From: Cryptomeria japonica
Lineage: Eukaryota > Streptophyta > Pinopsida > Cupressales > Cupressaceae
Assembly: GCF_030272615.1 (NCBI RefSeq)
Contig: NC_081415.1
Coordinates: 370,141,667-370,205,666 of the forward strand
DNA: 64,000 nt
Reading direction: 5' to 3'
Shown here: piece after piece, positions 1 to 9,997 of the stretch
How the letters are laid out: each line of letters opens with the position of its first letter
Numbering within the stretch: position 1 is the first letter of the stretch
Notes under the pieces: generated by a model
The model's database searches: none
The model's input: the letters and a program-made list of their open reading frames with translations, nothing else
What the model was told of the DNA's origin: nothing
Translations under genes and position numbers: made by a program

Positions 1-1462
1 AACATTGACTTGGTTGTTGATCTCACAGCAGGTCATGAAATGCTATCGTTAATGGATGGATTCTCTGGTTATAATCAAATAAGGATAGCACCCAAAGATC
101 AACACAAAACATCATTCACTTGTCCATGGGGAACTTTCTACTGGAATGTCATGCCTTTCGGGTTAAAGAATGCAGGTGCTACATATCAAAGAGCAATGAC
201 CACTATCTTTCATGATCTCATGCATGTAACTGTGGAAGATTATGTTGGCAACCTCTTGGTCAAATCAATAGACAGAAATACACATTTGGACATACTCTCA
301 GTTTCCTTTGATCGGTTGGAAAAATACAAAGTAAGATTAAACCCTAAGAAATGTGTCTTTGGAGTAACCTCCGGGAAGCTCCTAGGATTCATTGTATCCA
401 AAAGAGGAATCGAAGCGGATCCAGCAAAAGTCAAAGCTATCTTAGAAATGCAACCACCAAGAAATATCAGTCAACTTTGATCCTTACAAGGCAGACTCCA
501 GTCCATACGAAGATTCATAGCACAACTGGCAGATAAGTGTAATCCTTTTCAGCACCTGCTACATAAAAACATCAAATTCAAAAGGGATGACAACTGTCAA
601 CAGGCTTTCCAGATGCTCAAAGACTATCTCCTAAATCCACCAGTTCTGATGCCACCAGTTCCAGATCAACCACTGCTACTATACATATCAACTACTCCAA
701 TAGCACTGGGGGCACTCTTAGCACAACAAATTGCTAGGGGCAAGGAAAAAGCAGTATACTATATCAGTCGCACATTGGTGGGATATGAGCTAAACTACAC
801 ACCAATTGAGTGCGCATGTCTCGCCGTGGTCTTTGCTTCACAGAAATTACGACATTACACACTCATAAGACTAAGTTAGTGGCAAGGATCGATCCGTTGA
901 AATACCTTCTCAATAAAGCAACACTTACTGGGTGACTGGCCAAATGGGTAATGATACTGAGTGAATTCGACATCGAGTATGTGGACAGAAAAGCAATAAA
1001 AGGACAAGCCATCGCAGATCAATTAGCAGATGCTCCCATGGTAGATGATTTTCCTCTAAGTTCAGAATTTCCAGATGAATCCATTTTGACAATGTCACAT
1101 GCAAGGCCATGGCAACTATATTTTGATGACTCATACACACAGCATGGGGTAGGAGCTAGCATCCTCTTTATAACTCCTCAAGGGGATTCTATACCCAAAT
1201 CATACCGCTTATCATTTCCTTGCACTAACAATATAGCGGAATATGAGGCATTAACAATAGGATTACGAATTGCAGTTCAGTGGAGATTCAGGAACTTCAT
1301 GTTTTTGGAGATTCCCAACTTGTTATCCGTCAAGCAACTGGTGATTATCAAACAAAAGATGAAAGTTAATGCCTTATAAACAAATGGTGGATGATCTGAA
1401 ACAACACTTCACAAAGATAGATTTTGAGCAGATACCAAGAGAGTAGAATCGAGCCGTAGATG
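1..1462 (+). pseudogene. pol: pol fragment: reverse transcriptase, RNase H and second RNase H (element A)
   Basis: Reverse transcriptase makes element DNA and the RNase H domains remove the RNA template. The RT palm is clear from 10: LMDGFSGYNQI, then MPFGLKNAGATYQRAM. The catalytic YVDD reads YVGN at about 241-252, so RT would be dead. A TGA at 478-480 interrupts the frame where B has CTC-CGA-like coding context. The gypsy RNase H follows (613-879), with a frameshift near 862-870 and a TGA at 933-935. The second RNase H (951-1379) keeps YFDDS and AEYEAL; a frameshift near 1290 moves GDSQL into another frame. A TAG at 1444-1446 precedes the integrase. The 5' part lies outside the window. Confidence 0.9.
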
Positions 1463-1464
1463 CC

Positions 1465-2856
1465 ATGGCTACAATTGCTTCATTGATTGATCTACCTCCA
1501 AACGAGACCCGCTATGAGTTCTTGGTGGATAACCTTTTGGTCCCTTCATATGAGATCACTCCTACTGAGATGATATGTGTTGTCGGTCCCGAATCCCAGT
1601 TATATGGTTCCATCTTCACATACCTTCACAACAATATCCTACCTCCTGATCTATCAAATAACCAATGCCGCACCTTCATTCGCCAATCCTCTCGATATGT
1701 CATTTTAGCTGATACCCTATACCAGCGAGGTCTAGATGGCACTCTTCTTAGATGTCTAGAAAGTGATGAAGCTCAGATTGCGTTACATGAAGTGCATGAA
1801 GGGATATGTGGTCCACATGCTAGTGGTCCTACCTTGGCCAAGAAACTCATCAGGACTGGATATTACTGGCCCAATATGGAAAAAGACTCATATCAGTTTG
1901 TTAAGAAATGTAAGCAATGTCAAATTCATGGAGACCTCATACATGTGCCAGCACAAGAACTTCAACCACTTGTGTCTCCTTGGCCCTTTTGTCAGTGGGG
2001 ACTCGATCTCATAGGCAAGATTCACCCTCCTTCTTCCAATGGTCATAAATTCATTATCACTGGCACAGAGTATTTTACAAAATGGATTGAAGCTGTGCCT
2101 CTCACACAAGTTACTGGAAAACAAATTGCTACATTCATCCTTAACTATATCATTTGCCGATACGTTATTCCGGTTTCCATTATCACTGATAACGGGCGTC
2201 CCTTCAAAAATCAAGATATTTGTGAACTCTGTGATTGCTTCCATATTTCTCATCGTTTCTCCACACCATATTACCCCCAAGGTAATGGCCAAGCTGAGGC
2301 GTCTAATAAAACAATCCTTAAAATCGTCAAGAAGACAGTCGACGATGCTGGTCGTAATTGGCATATTCAACTCAATCCTGCACTTTGGGCCTACCGCACA
2401 AGCATCCATACACCTACAGGAGCTACACCCTATTCACTTGTTTATGGTTCTGAAGCAATCTTTCCTATTAAGGTCAAGTTACCCTCTTTACGGGTCTCTT
2501 TGCAAAACATCATCACTGATGAAGACTACAAGGTCTCTCACTTACAGGAACTAGAACTGCTGGATGAACGGAGACAAACTGCTTTTAATCATCTCAAGGC
2601 TTACCAACAACGAATGAGTCGCAGCTACAATCACAAGGTCAAGCCTCGCACATTTGAGGTAGGTGACTTGGTTCTCAAAGAAAACCCCAAGAATCAGCAA
2701 GACAGAGAGAAGAAGGGCAAGTTTGAACAAAATTGGCTTGGTCCTTACATCATCACAGCAGCCTATGGATCTAGGGCATATCAGCTCTCAACTACAGAAG
2801 GTGAACCTTTGGAGGATCCTATCAACAACATGCACCTTTGCAGGTTTTACACATAG
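1465..2856 (+). CDS. Integrase region of pol, open frame of 463 codons (element A)
   Basis: Integrase inserts the cDNA copy into the chromosome. The frame holds the tail of the second RNase H (DAMATIASL), then an HHCC zinc finger (histidines in LHEVHEGICGPH, cysteines in CKQC), the catalytic core with D (WGLDLIGKI), D (ITDNGRPF) and E (GNGQAEASN), and a C-terminal domain with GDLVLKENP and WLGPY. All DDE residues are present. The start given is an internal Met following a stop; in the intact element this is the end of one long pol. The protein is closely similar to the B integrase at 46821-48296. It is probably not translated alone. Confidence 0.85.
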   Translation: MATIASLIDLPPNETRYEFLVDNLLVPSYEITPTEMICVVGPESQLYGSIFTYLHNNILPPDLSNNQCRTFIRQSSRYVILADTLYQRGLDGTLLRCLESDEAQIALHEVHEGICGPHASGPTLAKKLIRTGYYWPNMEKDSYQFVKKCKQCQIHGDLIHVPAQELQPLVSPWPFCQWGLDLIGKIHPPSSNGHKFIITGTEYFTKWIEAVPLTQVTGKQIATFILNYIICRYVIPVSIITDNGRPFKNQDICELCDCFHISHRFSTPYYPQGNGQAEASNKTILKIVKKTVDDAGRNWHIQLNPALWAYRTSIHTPTGATPYSLVYGSEAIFPIKVKLPSLRVSLQNIITDEDYKVSHLQELELLDERRQTAFNHLKAYQQRMSRSYNHKVKPRTFEVGDLVLKENPKNQQDREKKGKFEQNWLGPYIITAAYGSRAYQLSTTEGEPLEDPINNMHLCRFYT

Positions 2857-4517
2857 CTCTTCAGAATATCCTAATTCAAAAATACAAAAAAAATAAAATT
2901 ATAAAACAAAAAAAATTGTTACTTGGTGAAAACCTGGCAAACAGGCACCTTGTGACACAAAAAACATTGAAAAATAAAAAAAAGTAAAGAGAAATAATTT
3001 CGTCCAATGGTGAAAACCACTTCGGTGGCACCTTGGGCAAGTACCATGTTGAAAACTGGGTCACCAGCGCCATGCGTAGAGACATTGCTCCTCCCTCCTT
3101 CAGGATTCACTTTCATCCTTTCACTTTGCACACACTCACAACCTATTCATCCATAACAAACTTACCCATTCCCATCATGGCTTGTTATTGATCTACCCAA
3201 GATTGGTTAGCCATTCATAATAAACCTCCCTTTCCATCCATAATAAATCAGATCCTATCTAGGGCTAAGGCAAATCCTACATCTAGTGATGGGTGTGGAA
3301 CTGAGAACATCACATGTTTTGAGGAGTAAAGTTTCTTCCAGCTTTCTTCAGTCTATTCGCGCACAATCCGCAATAAAGCAACATTTGCATCACAGATCCG
3401 CAATAAAGTTTCATCTTCTCCACAATAAAGTAACAGTTTCATGGATTCAGTCAGTTTCAGATGAGACACAACAGCAACAATGGGCTTCAACAAATCAAAT
3501 CTTTCAACAGACTCAGACAACATATGGTTCAGTGCTATCTATCCTTTCTGTGAAAGTAAACATTGTGACCACAATGAAATAGACTTATACAAGTGACAAG
3601 AGACACTAAACTTGAGGACTACAGTGGATGTTGGTGTCAAGTCTTGGTTTTCTTTTGATTTTATCTTTTGGTGACATGTCTTTTAGCTTTTCTAGGATGT
3701 CTTTGACTAGAGATTCTATCTCCAAGATGTCTTTGACTAGAAAGGCGAGGATGGGGTATCGTCACCTATTTGTATTTGCTGTCTATGGATTGTCTCTTAG
3801 TAATGCTATGACTTGTCCAAGGATATGAGGACACTGTGAGTCTAGTATGAACTGGGGCATTCCTTGTTTGTGACTGTCTTATCTCCATGCAAATAGGTAC
3901 AATGACTTTCTGGGTCGAACATATGCCTCGATTGTCATAACCTAATTGCCATAATAAAGCTCAATGATGATAACGCACAAGAAGCTCTTTCACTTTCATA
4001 TCTTCTATCTTTCATCCCCCCTTTCTTGATTGACTTCCATCATCCTTCTCGAGTCCGCGTAGCCTGCTATCACATGACTGAGTATAATGACACACCAAAA
4101 ACATTTGCATTTCATGTAGTTGCACCTGCATTACCACATATAAGCATTTCATACATACATATAGATATCACAACTACATCACATCCTGCACACAACACCT
4201 GTTAGCACAATTTACATTTGCATTATCATATTCATATGCATTATATACATTTACATTTGCATTGGCATAACATTTTAAAACATAAAAGAACAAAAATATT
4301 GCATTACATACATATTTGCATCCATATCATAAGCATCACATAAGAACATCTCATCACATAGGTACACATGCATATAGATATCGCAAAGATGAATCATCTC
4401 ATATATATATAAAGTGTCATGATACAATGATGTCAAAATCATATGGCTACAATCACCCGAAGGTGTCTACAATACAAAAGAATGGTACAACATTGATACA
4501 ATGGGAGCCCTCTAAGG
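2857..4517. other. Spacer between the ends of convergent pol and PMD genes (element A)
   Basis: No convincing gene. It begins with three AAAA-bulged hairpins (2916-3074). At 3690-3745 a phrase containing ATGTCTTTGACTAGA occurs twice in tandem. From 4080 to 4430 the DNA is AT-rich with many CATTTGCAT and ATACATA words. Short open frames here have no recognisable domain. The equivalent spacer in B is 45447-46820. Confidence 0.6.
2916..3074 (+). other. Three consecutive AAAA-bulged RNA hairpins after the pol stop (element A)
   Basis: Each has a 5' outer strand, AAAA, an inner stem-loop, and a 3' outer strand directly after the inner stem. Hairpin 1: GGTG 2925-2928 with CACC 2946-2949, inner CCTG/CAGG, loop GCAAA. 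Hairpin 2: GGTG 3009-3012 with CACC 3029-3032, inner CCAC/GTGG, loop TTCG, plus CCAA/TTGG outside. Hairpin 3: CATG 3045-3048 with CATG 3071-3074, inner CTGG/CCAG, loop GTCA. The sequences differ but the fold is kept. B carries one at 46715-46739. Confidence 0.7.
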
Positions 4518-6475
4518 CTATGATGAACTCCCTCCCTCGGAGCCACCTAGCCTCGATGGAATCTGAGCCCCTGAAGGACCCACCCTAGGATCATCCCACC
4601 TGCCCCCTCTATCTGGTGGTGGTGGAGGACCCATGACCCCACCGCTAGATGCCTGCTTCCTCCGACTCCCTCCTGTAGCTGTCACTGTACGCGACGGTCT
4701 ATGGAAGCTCCTCACCCGCTGATCTGTTGGCACTGCATCGTAGTAGAGGTCCCTCCAGTACCCTATCTCCTCTCCGGCCCATAGGACATATGCATAGCCT
4801 GCCCCTGTGTCCTCCGCCGCCTGCCTCCCTGGCCTCAGTGCTGTCTCAGCCTCTGTGTAGCGCTGAATCACCTGATCTCTCTCCCGCTCAGTATCCTTGA
4901 GGCTCATCCTGAGTCGGTCTCTCTCCCTCTCCAACTCCTGTATCTCATTTGCCTGGCCCTGGCAGATCTCCCTGAGCTCAATCAGCTCATCCTCCTTTGG
5001 ATCCCCACCCTTTGCCTCTGCCTGTGGCTCCTCCTCTGCGGGTGCCTGTCCCTATACCTGTACCCGTACTGGCACCTGTCCCTGTACCTGTCCCTATCTC
5101 TGTACCTGCCTGGGACCCTATGCTGCTGGTACCTGTAGGGGCAATCCACCGTGACCCCTCACCACCCGAGCTTGCCTCTCCTCCCCACCCTCCCTTCAAG
5201 GTTCAACTCGCCTCTCTCCCACTACTCCCCTCCACCTCTGTCGGCCTCTACCCCCATCACCTCCACCACCATCATCATCATCCCCACCTCCATCTCCATC
5301 CAATAGCTCCCCTGGATCTGTCAATCATGGGAATGGATGCTCTGCCCAATATGCTGTATACTCTACATCCATCCCGACATCCTCAATCTCAGGCCACATG
5401 TCCCAAGGAAGAGGTATCATCTCCACCAACTGAGTCACTGCCTGATCATATGACAGTAGCGGCCCAAACTATGCTTGATCTCTGACTGTGCGGGCATACA
5501 TGCCTGATCCCCGGGGCATCCTCTGAATCTGGCCAAACTGTCGGCCAACCCTATCCACCAGTTGCCTCTCTAGTATATAGGGCATCCACCCAATCAGGTA
5601 CCTGCTCTGGAAGGTGTAGGGCAGCTCCACTACATCATCCTCCCACTCCTCGCATCCTAGATACAGTCTCCAGATGACTACATCAATGTCATCTATCACT
5701 CACCGCCAATGCTCTAACCTGCCAATCCGTGGCTGCGAGGTGATCATGTCATATAAATGAACAAAGCTGCGTCCATGACCTCTACCCCTGAAGTGTATCG
5801 GCTGGGTAATCGGCAGATGCTCGTAAGCCCAAACCTGTAGTAGTGTCACCCCGCAGCCCAATCCAACTGACCCATGGTATACAAACTGGTGAAGCTCATA
5901 ATATAAGTGGGCCAACACACATGGTCCCCAAGCATATCTGGTGTGCTGCATCACCAGTGTCTCCAGTGCTCCGCCCTGGCCCACTACCAATCCCTATGTA
6001 GCCCTATCCGGACACAAGAACCCACTGATAGCTCCTCCGATCACAGCTGGCAATGCTAACCCTGTGGCTGTCATGGTGTCCCATGCCACATGACCAGCCC
6101 TCATCTCTAGGCCGGGATCCTGAAACACCCATCTCAATGCCTCTCTATAACTATCTCGATCATATGGAATCAAATCTCCATCAATCAGTATGTGCAGAAT
6201 CCTGTAGACATCCTCAAGGGTGACTGTCATCTCACCCATCGGCAAATGGAAAGTGCATGTCTCAAAATGCCATCTCTCGGCAAGTGCAGTCAATAGTCCC
6301 ATGTTTGCCCGAAACTTAGGCACATACAGAATATGTCTCAGACCCATAGCCTTAATAGCAGCTCTGTCCTTGAAGGTCAGCTCAGGTCACAATCTCTGCG
6401 TCGACGAGAATCTCTCACGTGACTCCAGCATAGGCAAGTACTCCTGCAGTCAAGCAAATCAATCATGTCAGTTAT

Positions 6476-6755
6476 AGTGGCATTCACTGTTCATCACAAA
6501 ATGCTACTTTTTTATCTAAATGCATATGGTTATCTATCCTAGTGACACTCACTGTTCATCACAAAGTGTTGCTTCTATCCTAGTAGTACTCCCTGTTCAT
6601 CACAAAGTACTACGTGTGTGACACTCACTGTTCATCACAAAGTGTTACTCACATTTGCACTCCCTGTTCATCACAAAGTGTTGTTCATACTTTGGGTACT
6701 CCCTGTTCATCACAGAGTACTCTATCTTGGTACTCACTGTTCATCACAAAGTGCC
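6476..6755 (-). repeat. Seven hairpins with constant 15-nt loop inside the PMD intron (element A)
   Basis: Written on the + strand, each unit is a 5-9 bp stem around the loop CMCTGTTCATCACAR. Stems: 6476-6484 with 6500-6508; 6541-6549 with 6565-6573; 6582-6589 with 6606-6613; 6618-6625 with 6641-6648; 6657-6661 with 6677-6681; 6694-6700 with 6716-6722; 6729-6734 with 6750-6755. The stem sequence changes between units (for example AGTGGCATT, AGTAGTACT, GGGTACT) while its partner changes to match, counting G-U pairs. A degenerate eighth loop lies near 6830. Confidence 0.8.
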
Positions 6756-6888
6756 TTGATCTATCCTAGTCTTCCTAGAGGACCTGCTTGAGTGTATCCT
6801 CTCAGCAGCTTATCCAATCGACAGCGTATGTTCATCACAGAACTGCCGATTTGACCTAGAAGATGCAACCTTGCATTTTCGGACATAA

Positions 6889-7132
6889 ACGCGCTTTTAA
6901 CTCACAAACGCGCCTACAGACTACACAGACGGGCCTGAACAACATAGACGCACCTGTATGACATAAACGTGCCTATACTTTTCATAAACATGACTTTGAA
7001 ATGCAAACGCCTCTGCATGACATAAACGCGCCCGCATTTGGCATAGACGCGGTTCCAGACACAGACGTGCCTGGCACCAACACAGACGCGCCTGTCGGAC
7101 ACAGACGCGCCTGGCACCGACGTAGACGCGGT
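6889..7132 (-). repeat. GCGCGT-core array, 18-21 bp spacing, in the PMD intron (element A)
   Basis: About 13 copies of ACGCGCC or close variants on the + strand (AGGCGCGT in the PMD sense) begin at 6889, 6908, 6929, 6948, 6967, 6988, 7007, 7026, 7047, 7065, 7086, 7105 and 7126. Steps are mostly 19 or 21 bp. Sequence between cores varies more than the cores. The array lies just inside the donor site, the same place as the array in the B intron. Confidence 0.8.
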
Positions 7133-7403
7133 TGCACAATTTTAGACTTTTCTGTACCCTATTCCTAAGTGCATTTATTGCTCTAACTAGCATGCATTAA
7201 TGACAAAATTAAATGTGTCAAAGTACGAGGAGGTTTGGTGGTACTTACCGGCTCTCCTGCCTCTGCTAGCCTCTGGAATCGGCGAACACGGTCTAATCTA
7301 TGCATGAAAGCCATCGCTGCAGACTGCTCCTACTCTTTTCTCACTCTGCACTTTGATCTCGTGATGGTGTAGATGACAATGAGGATGTCTTTTGCCCGTG
7401 GTC

Positions 7404-7412
7404 TATCTTATA
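7404..7412 (-). promoter_or_regulatory. TATA box of the antisense PMD gene (element A)
   Basis: TATAAGATA on the - strand lies about 90 bases upstream of the exon 1 ATG at 7314. The B copy has TATAAAAGG about 80 bases before its ATG, so position supports the call more than sequence does. Confidence 0.55.
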
Positions 7413-7644
7413 GCCTACCCTAGCCTTAGCCTTCATTTCCCGAGTCAGTCTTCCTCATCCCGTGACTCTGTCACTTTATTCGGTCAGTCCATTCTAGCCT
7501 TTCTTTCTTATCGAGAGATTGTCTGCAATCTTTTCAGACATTTTCATCCAATCTCTCGAGGGGGCATATCATACCCATCCTGGGGCAACTCTGTATTAGT
7601 TCATCTTATCTTCTTTGAAACAACGCGACAAGCCGCATTGTCTC

Positions 7645-7658
7645 AAAGAGGGGCAAAA
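7645..7658 (+). other. Polypurine tract of element A
   Basis: AAAGAGGGGCAAAA directly abuts the TG of the 3' LTR. It primes plus-strand DNA synthesis. It is identical to the tract of B at 41797-41810 although the two LTRs differ in sequence. Confidence 0.9.
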
Positions 7659-8429
7659 TGTAGACACCCAAAATTGTCCAGTCTAATTAAATAAATATTT
7701 TATTTATTTAATTATCTAAGCCTAATTCTTCTATTAATTAAATAAATCTTTATTTATTTAATTAATTCATTTATCCTCTTCTAGCCTTATTTCTGATTTA
7801 AATAAATATGTTTATTTATTTAAATTATCCTTTTCCTAAATTAAATAAATATCTTATTTATTTAATTGATCCCACTTCTTCTATTAATTAAATAAATCTT
7901 TATTTATTTAATTAATTCATTAGCCTTTTCTACCTATGACACATGTCATTCATCTCTTAATTCATACATTACCTACCCCTTTCATTATTTTATTATTTCT
8001 TCTACCTACCCTCTAATCATAGCCGACCTCCTTTTACACCTCTCAATCTTATCCCTCCATTTCATATTGTGTCTTCTATTTAAGAAGATGCTTCCTTCAT
8101 TATCAAACCCTAATGAATCATCTTAAGGACTTGACTACACTACGATCCTACTTGCAACCACATTCCATTCTTTGTTGAGCTCTTGTGCACATAAAATCTG
8201 AGAGCAAATATATCAAGCAAGATCAATGGAGATAGGAAGAATGGAGATCAAAACCCTATTGGACATGTGATGGTATAATCTTTGTGATTTCATGTGATTT
8301 GCATTGTCTTAGGTAATCTTCATATGTTATGGTGGATCTTTGTTGATTGTTAGGCTAGGGTTTTGTGGTTGGATTCATTTAGCCTTTCAATATTGTTATT
8401 ATTGTTATCCATTTTCACCATATACAACA
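7659..8429 (+). repeat. 3' LTR of element A
   Basis: It starts TGTAGACACCC after the polypurine tract. From 7684 to 7917 it holds five AT-rich perfect or near-perfect palindromes (about 7684-7715, 7733-7767, 7796-7826, 7838-7865, 7883-7917) built on TTAAATAAAT and its complement. A TATA-like CTATTTAAG lies at 8077-8085. The 3' end is uncertain; ACAACA at 8424-8429 is a plausible terminus. The 5' LTR is outside the window. Confidence 0.7.
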
Positions 8430-8766
8430 TCAATCCGGTATGCAAATTTGAAAATTATTATTCATTCCAGATTGATGAGTTGGTGCTACTACTCAGGGGG
8501 AGTAGTCAGCTGTATGGTTCAAATTTTTTATTATTTCTCTTTGATATTTATCTCAGATTTTTATCATTGATGTCAAAGGGGGAGAGATATTCATGTGAAA
8601 AATAGAGCTTAACAGAGATATCCATCACAGGGGGAGTTTGGTCTTTGGTTTATAAATTCATTGTTATATCATCTTGGGGAAATTGTTGGATGTCTTCCAT
8701 TCGAGGAGACTTGTTTGGCACTTCTTGGCACTTTGATATTTTTTACATCTAGTGTTGCCATAAATG

Positions 8767-8780
8767 CCAAAGGGGAATAT
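8767..8780 (+). other. Polypurine tract (copia element)
   Basis: CCAAAGGGGAATAT directly precedes the LTR TG, in the place and form usual for Ty1/copia (compare 17015-17031 in element E). Confidence 0.75.
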
Positions 8781-9997
8781 TGCTGGGAATTTGGAAGAAT
8801 TGATTATGTGTTGCATTGATGTTTGTCATTGATGTCAACACTAGCTTATTTGGTTGTCTACTGGATTCCGGTTAGAGTGGTTGGACTTTGATGATGATCA
8901 GGTGATTTGTCTTTGGTATATTCCGATTGGTGGAATTGGTTTGGTTTGATCATTCATGTGGTTCAGAGACTTGTCAGATGAGTTGGTTTGGGATATGGTG
9001 ATCTAGAAGCTATCATATGTTTTAGTAAGCCTTTTGGTTACCGGTAAGGGTTCTACCGGCAGAGCTTTGTTGAAGATCTTTTGATGAATTCAATAAGTGG
9101 TGTTGGTGCGGCTTCTAGAAAGTTATCAGGATTGTGATGGTTATCATTTTTGTGTTCCAGTTGATTGCTGGTATTCCATTTGTCTTATGTCGACCTATTT
9201 TGGGTTTGGTCTTATTCTGCTAGGTTATGGACTGGTTTATGTAATGTGTTGGTGGATGCTCCTGATGCGTTACTGGTTGGATTTATTGTTTGGTTAATAT
9301 TTTTTCAGTATTAGGCCGACTTAGTTTTTTATTGGTGTGTGGGTTTATGCAATGGATTTATTGTATCATCTTTTAGGTGGCTGACCTAATTGTTTAGGTC
9401 CCGAGTTTGTATAAATATGATGTAAGATCTCTTTGTAGATCGTAGGTCAAGGTTATGGGATTATCTGTGTGCGAATAAAGTTTTAATCATATGCAAAAGG
9501 TTTGGTCGAGCATAGGTGATTGAATTGGATTTGTATAAGAGGTTTAAGACCTTTGGTATTGAGCTTAACCAGAACTATACTTAGGCATAGGAGATGTTAT
9601 TCTTGCAATTCATTCTGATTTCCAGATTATAGTCTGGATTTATTTTGTAGTCAATGAGGCTCCTTTGTGATGAGCAGTGCGCTCTAGGCTGTTGGCCTTC
9701 CTACATGTGCAGGCCCCTTATTGTAATCACATACTTACTGTAGAAGTATTATCTGACTATGGTAGGCTTCCCACCATGGTTTTTCCCTTTACCAGGTTTT
9801 CCATGTACAAATCTTGGTGTTATGTGTTGTGGATGCATGGTAATTGGTTTATGATTTATGTTTTTGTTTAATTGATATATCTTCTATTCCGATATTTGGT
9901 TTATGCATTCTAATAAAAGGCTTTGTGTGCTTAAAGTTTCATAATCTATTAACAACTAATTCACCCCCCTCTCAGTTGTTCACCAGTTATCTTAACA
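8781..9997 (+). repeat. Copia 3' LTR
   Basis: It runs from TGCTGGGAATTTGG to CTTAACA, about 1.2 kb. A clear TATA box, TATAAATAT, is at 9410-9418. The end contains TTCACCCCCCTCTCAG, a block also found near the same end of the E and F LTRs. The part 9640-9990 aligns by eye with 29840-30170 of the F LTR. No primer site follows, so this is a 3' or solo LTR. Confidence 0.72.

Larger units (their letters stand above)
4518..7314 (-). pseudogene. Antisense two-exon plant mobile domain (PMD) gene, decayed (element A)
   Basis: Plant mobile domain proteins occur in plant transposons and in host proteins such as Arabidopsis MAIN and MAIL1; their biochemistry is unresolved. Exon 1 (7314-7249) encodes 22 residues ending in a GTAAGT donor. 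The intron is 7248-6444, with acceptor CTGCAG. Exon 2 (6443-4518) has the PMD core GLLTALAERWH and GEMTVTLEDVYRIL, then GVTLLQVWAYEHLP and LEHWR, a Gly/Thr-rich low-complexity stretch near 5000-5190, and a charged C-terminal part. Stops interrupt exon 2 at 6389-6387, 5996-5994, about 5700 and near 5470. The B copy aligns throughout, including both splice sites. The gene converges on pol. Confidence 0.85.
1..8429 (+). mobile_element. Tat-lineage Ty3/gypsy element A, 3' portion
   Basis: The window opens inside pol. In order come RT, RNase H, a second RNase H and integrase on the + strand, a spacer with hairpins, an antisense PMD gene, a polypurine tract (7645-7658) and the 3' LTR. Two RNase H domains in tandem are the hallmark of the Tat/Ogre lineage. 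The layout matches element B, and the 14-base polypurine tract is identical. Pol is inactive (frameshifts, stops, altered RT catalytic motif). The right edge is placed at the end of a plausible LTR terminus (ACAACA); 8340-8435 is the honest range. Confidence 0.88.
8430..9997 (+). mobile_element. Ty1/copia element, 3' end with LTR
   Basis: The left 350 bases are a typical copia 3' tail: CAGGGGGAG-type purine runs, GTCAAAGGGGGAGAG at 8570-8586, then the polypurine tract at 8767-8780 and an LTR. No reading frame of the polyprotein remains. The body was lost at the junction with element A, or A inserted here. Confidence 0.75.

Noticed and set aside
1888-2409. Open frame of 173 codons on the - strand
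   Set aside because: It is the antisense of the integrase catalytic core and has no independent motif.
3286-3828. Small + strand frames in the A spacer
   Set aside because: Low-complexity text, no domain, not conserved in the B spacer.
7392-7694. Frame of 100 codons crossing the polypurine tract and LTR start of A
   Set aside because: It spans the LTR border and the antisense PMD promoter; no homologue in B.
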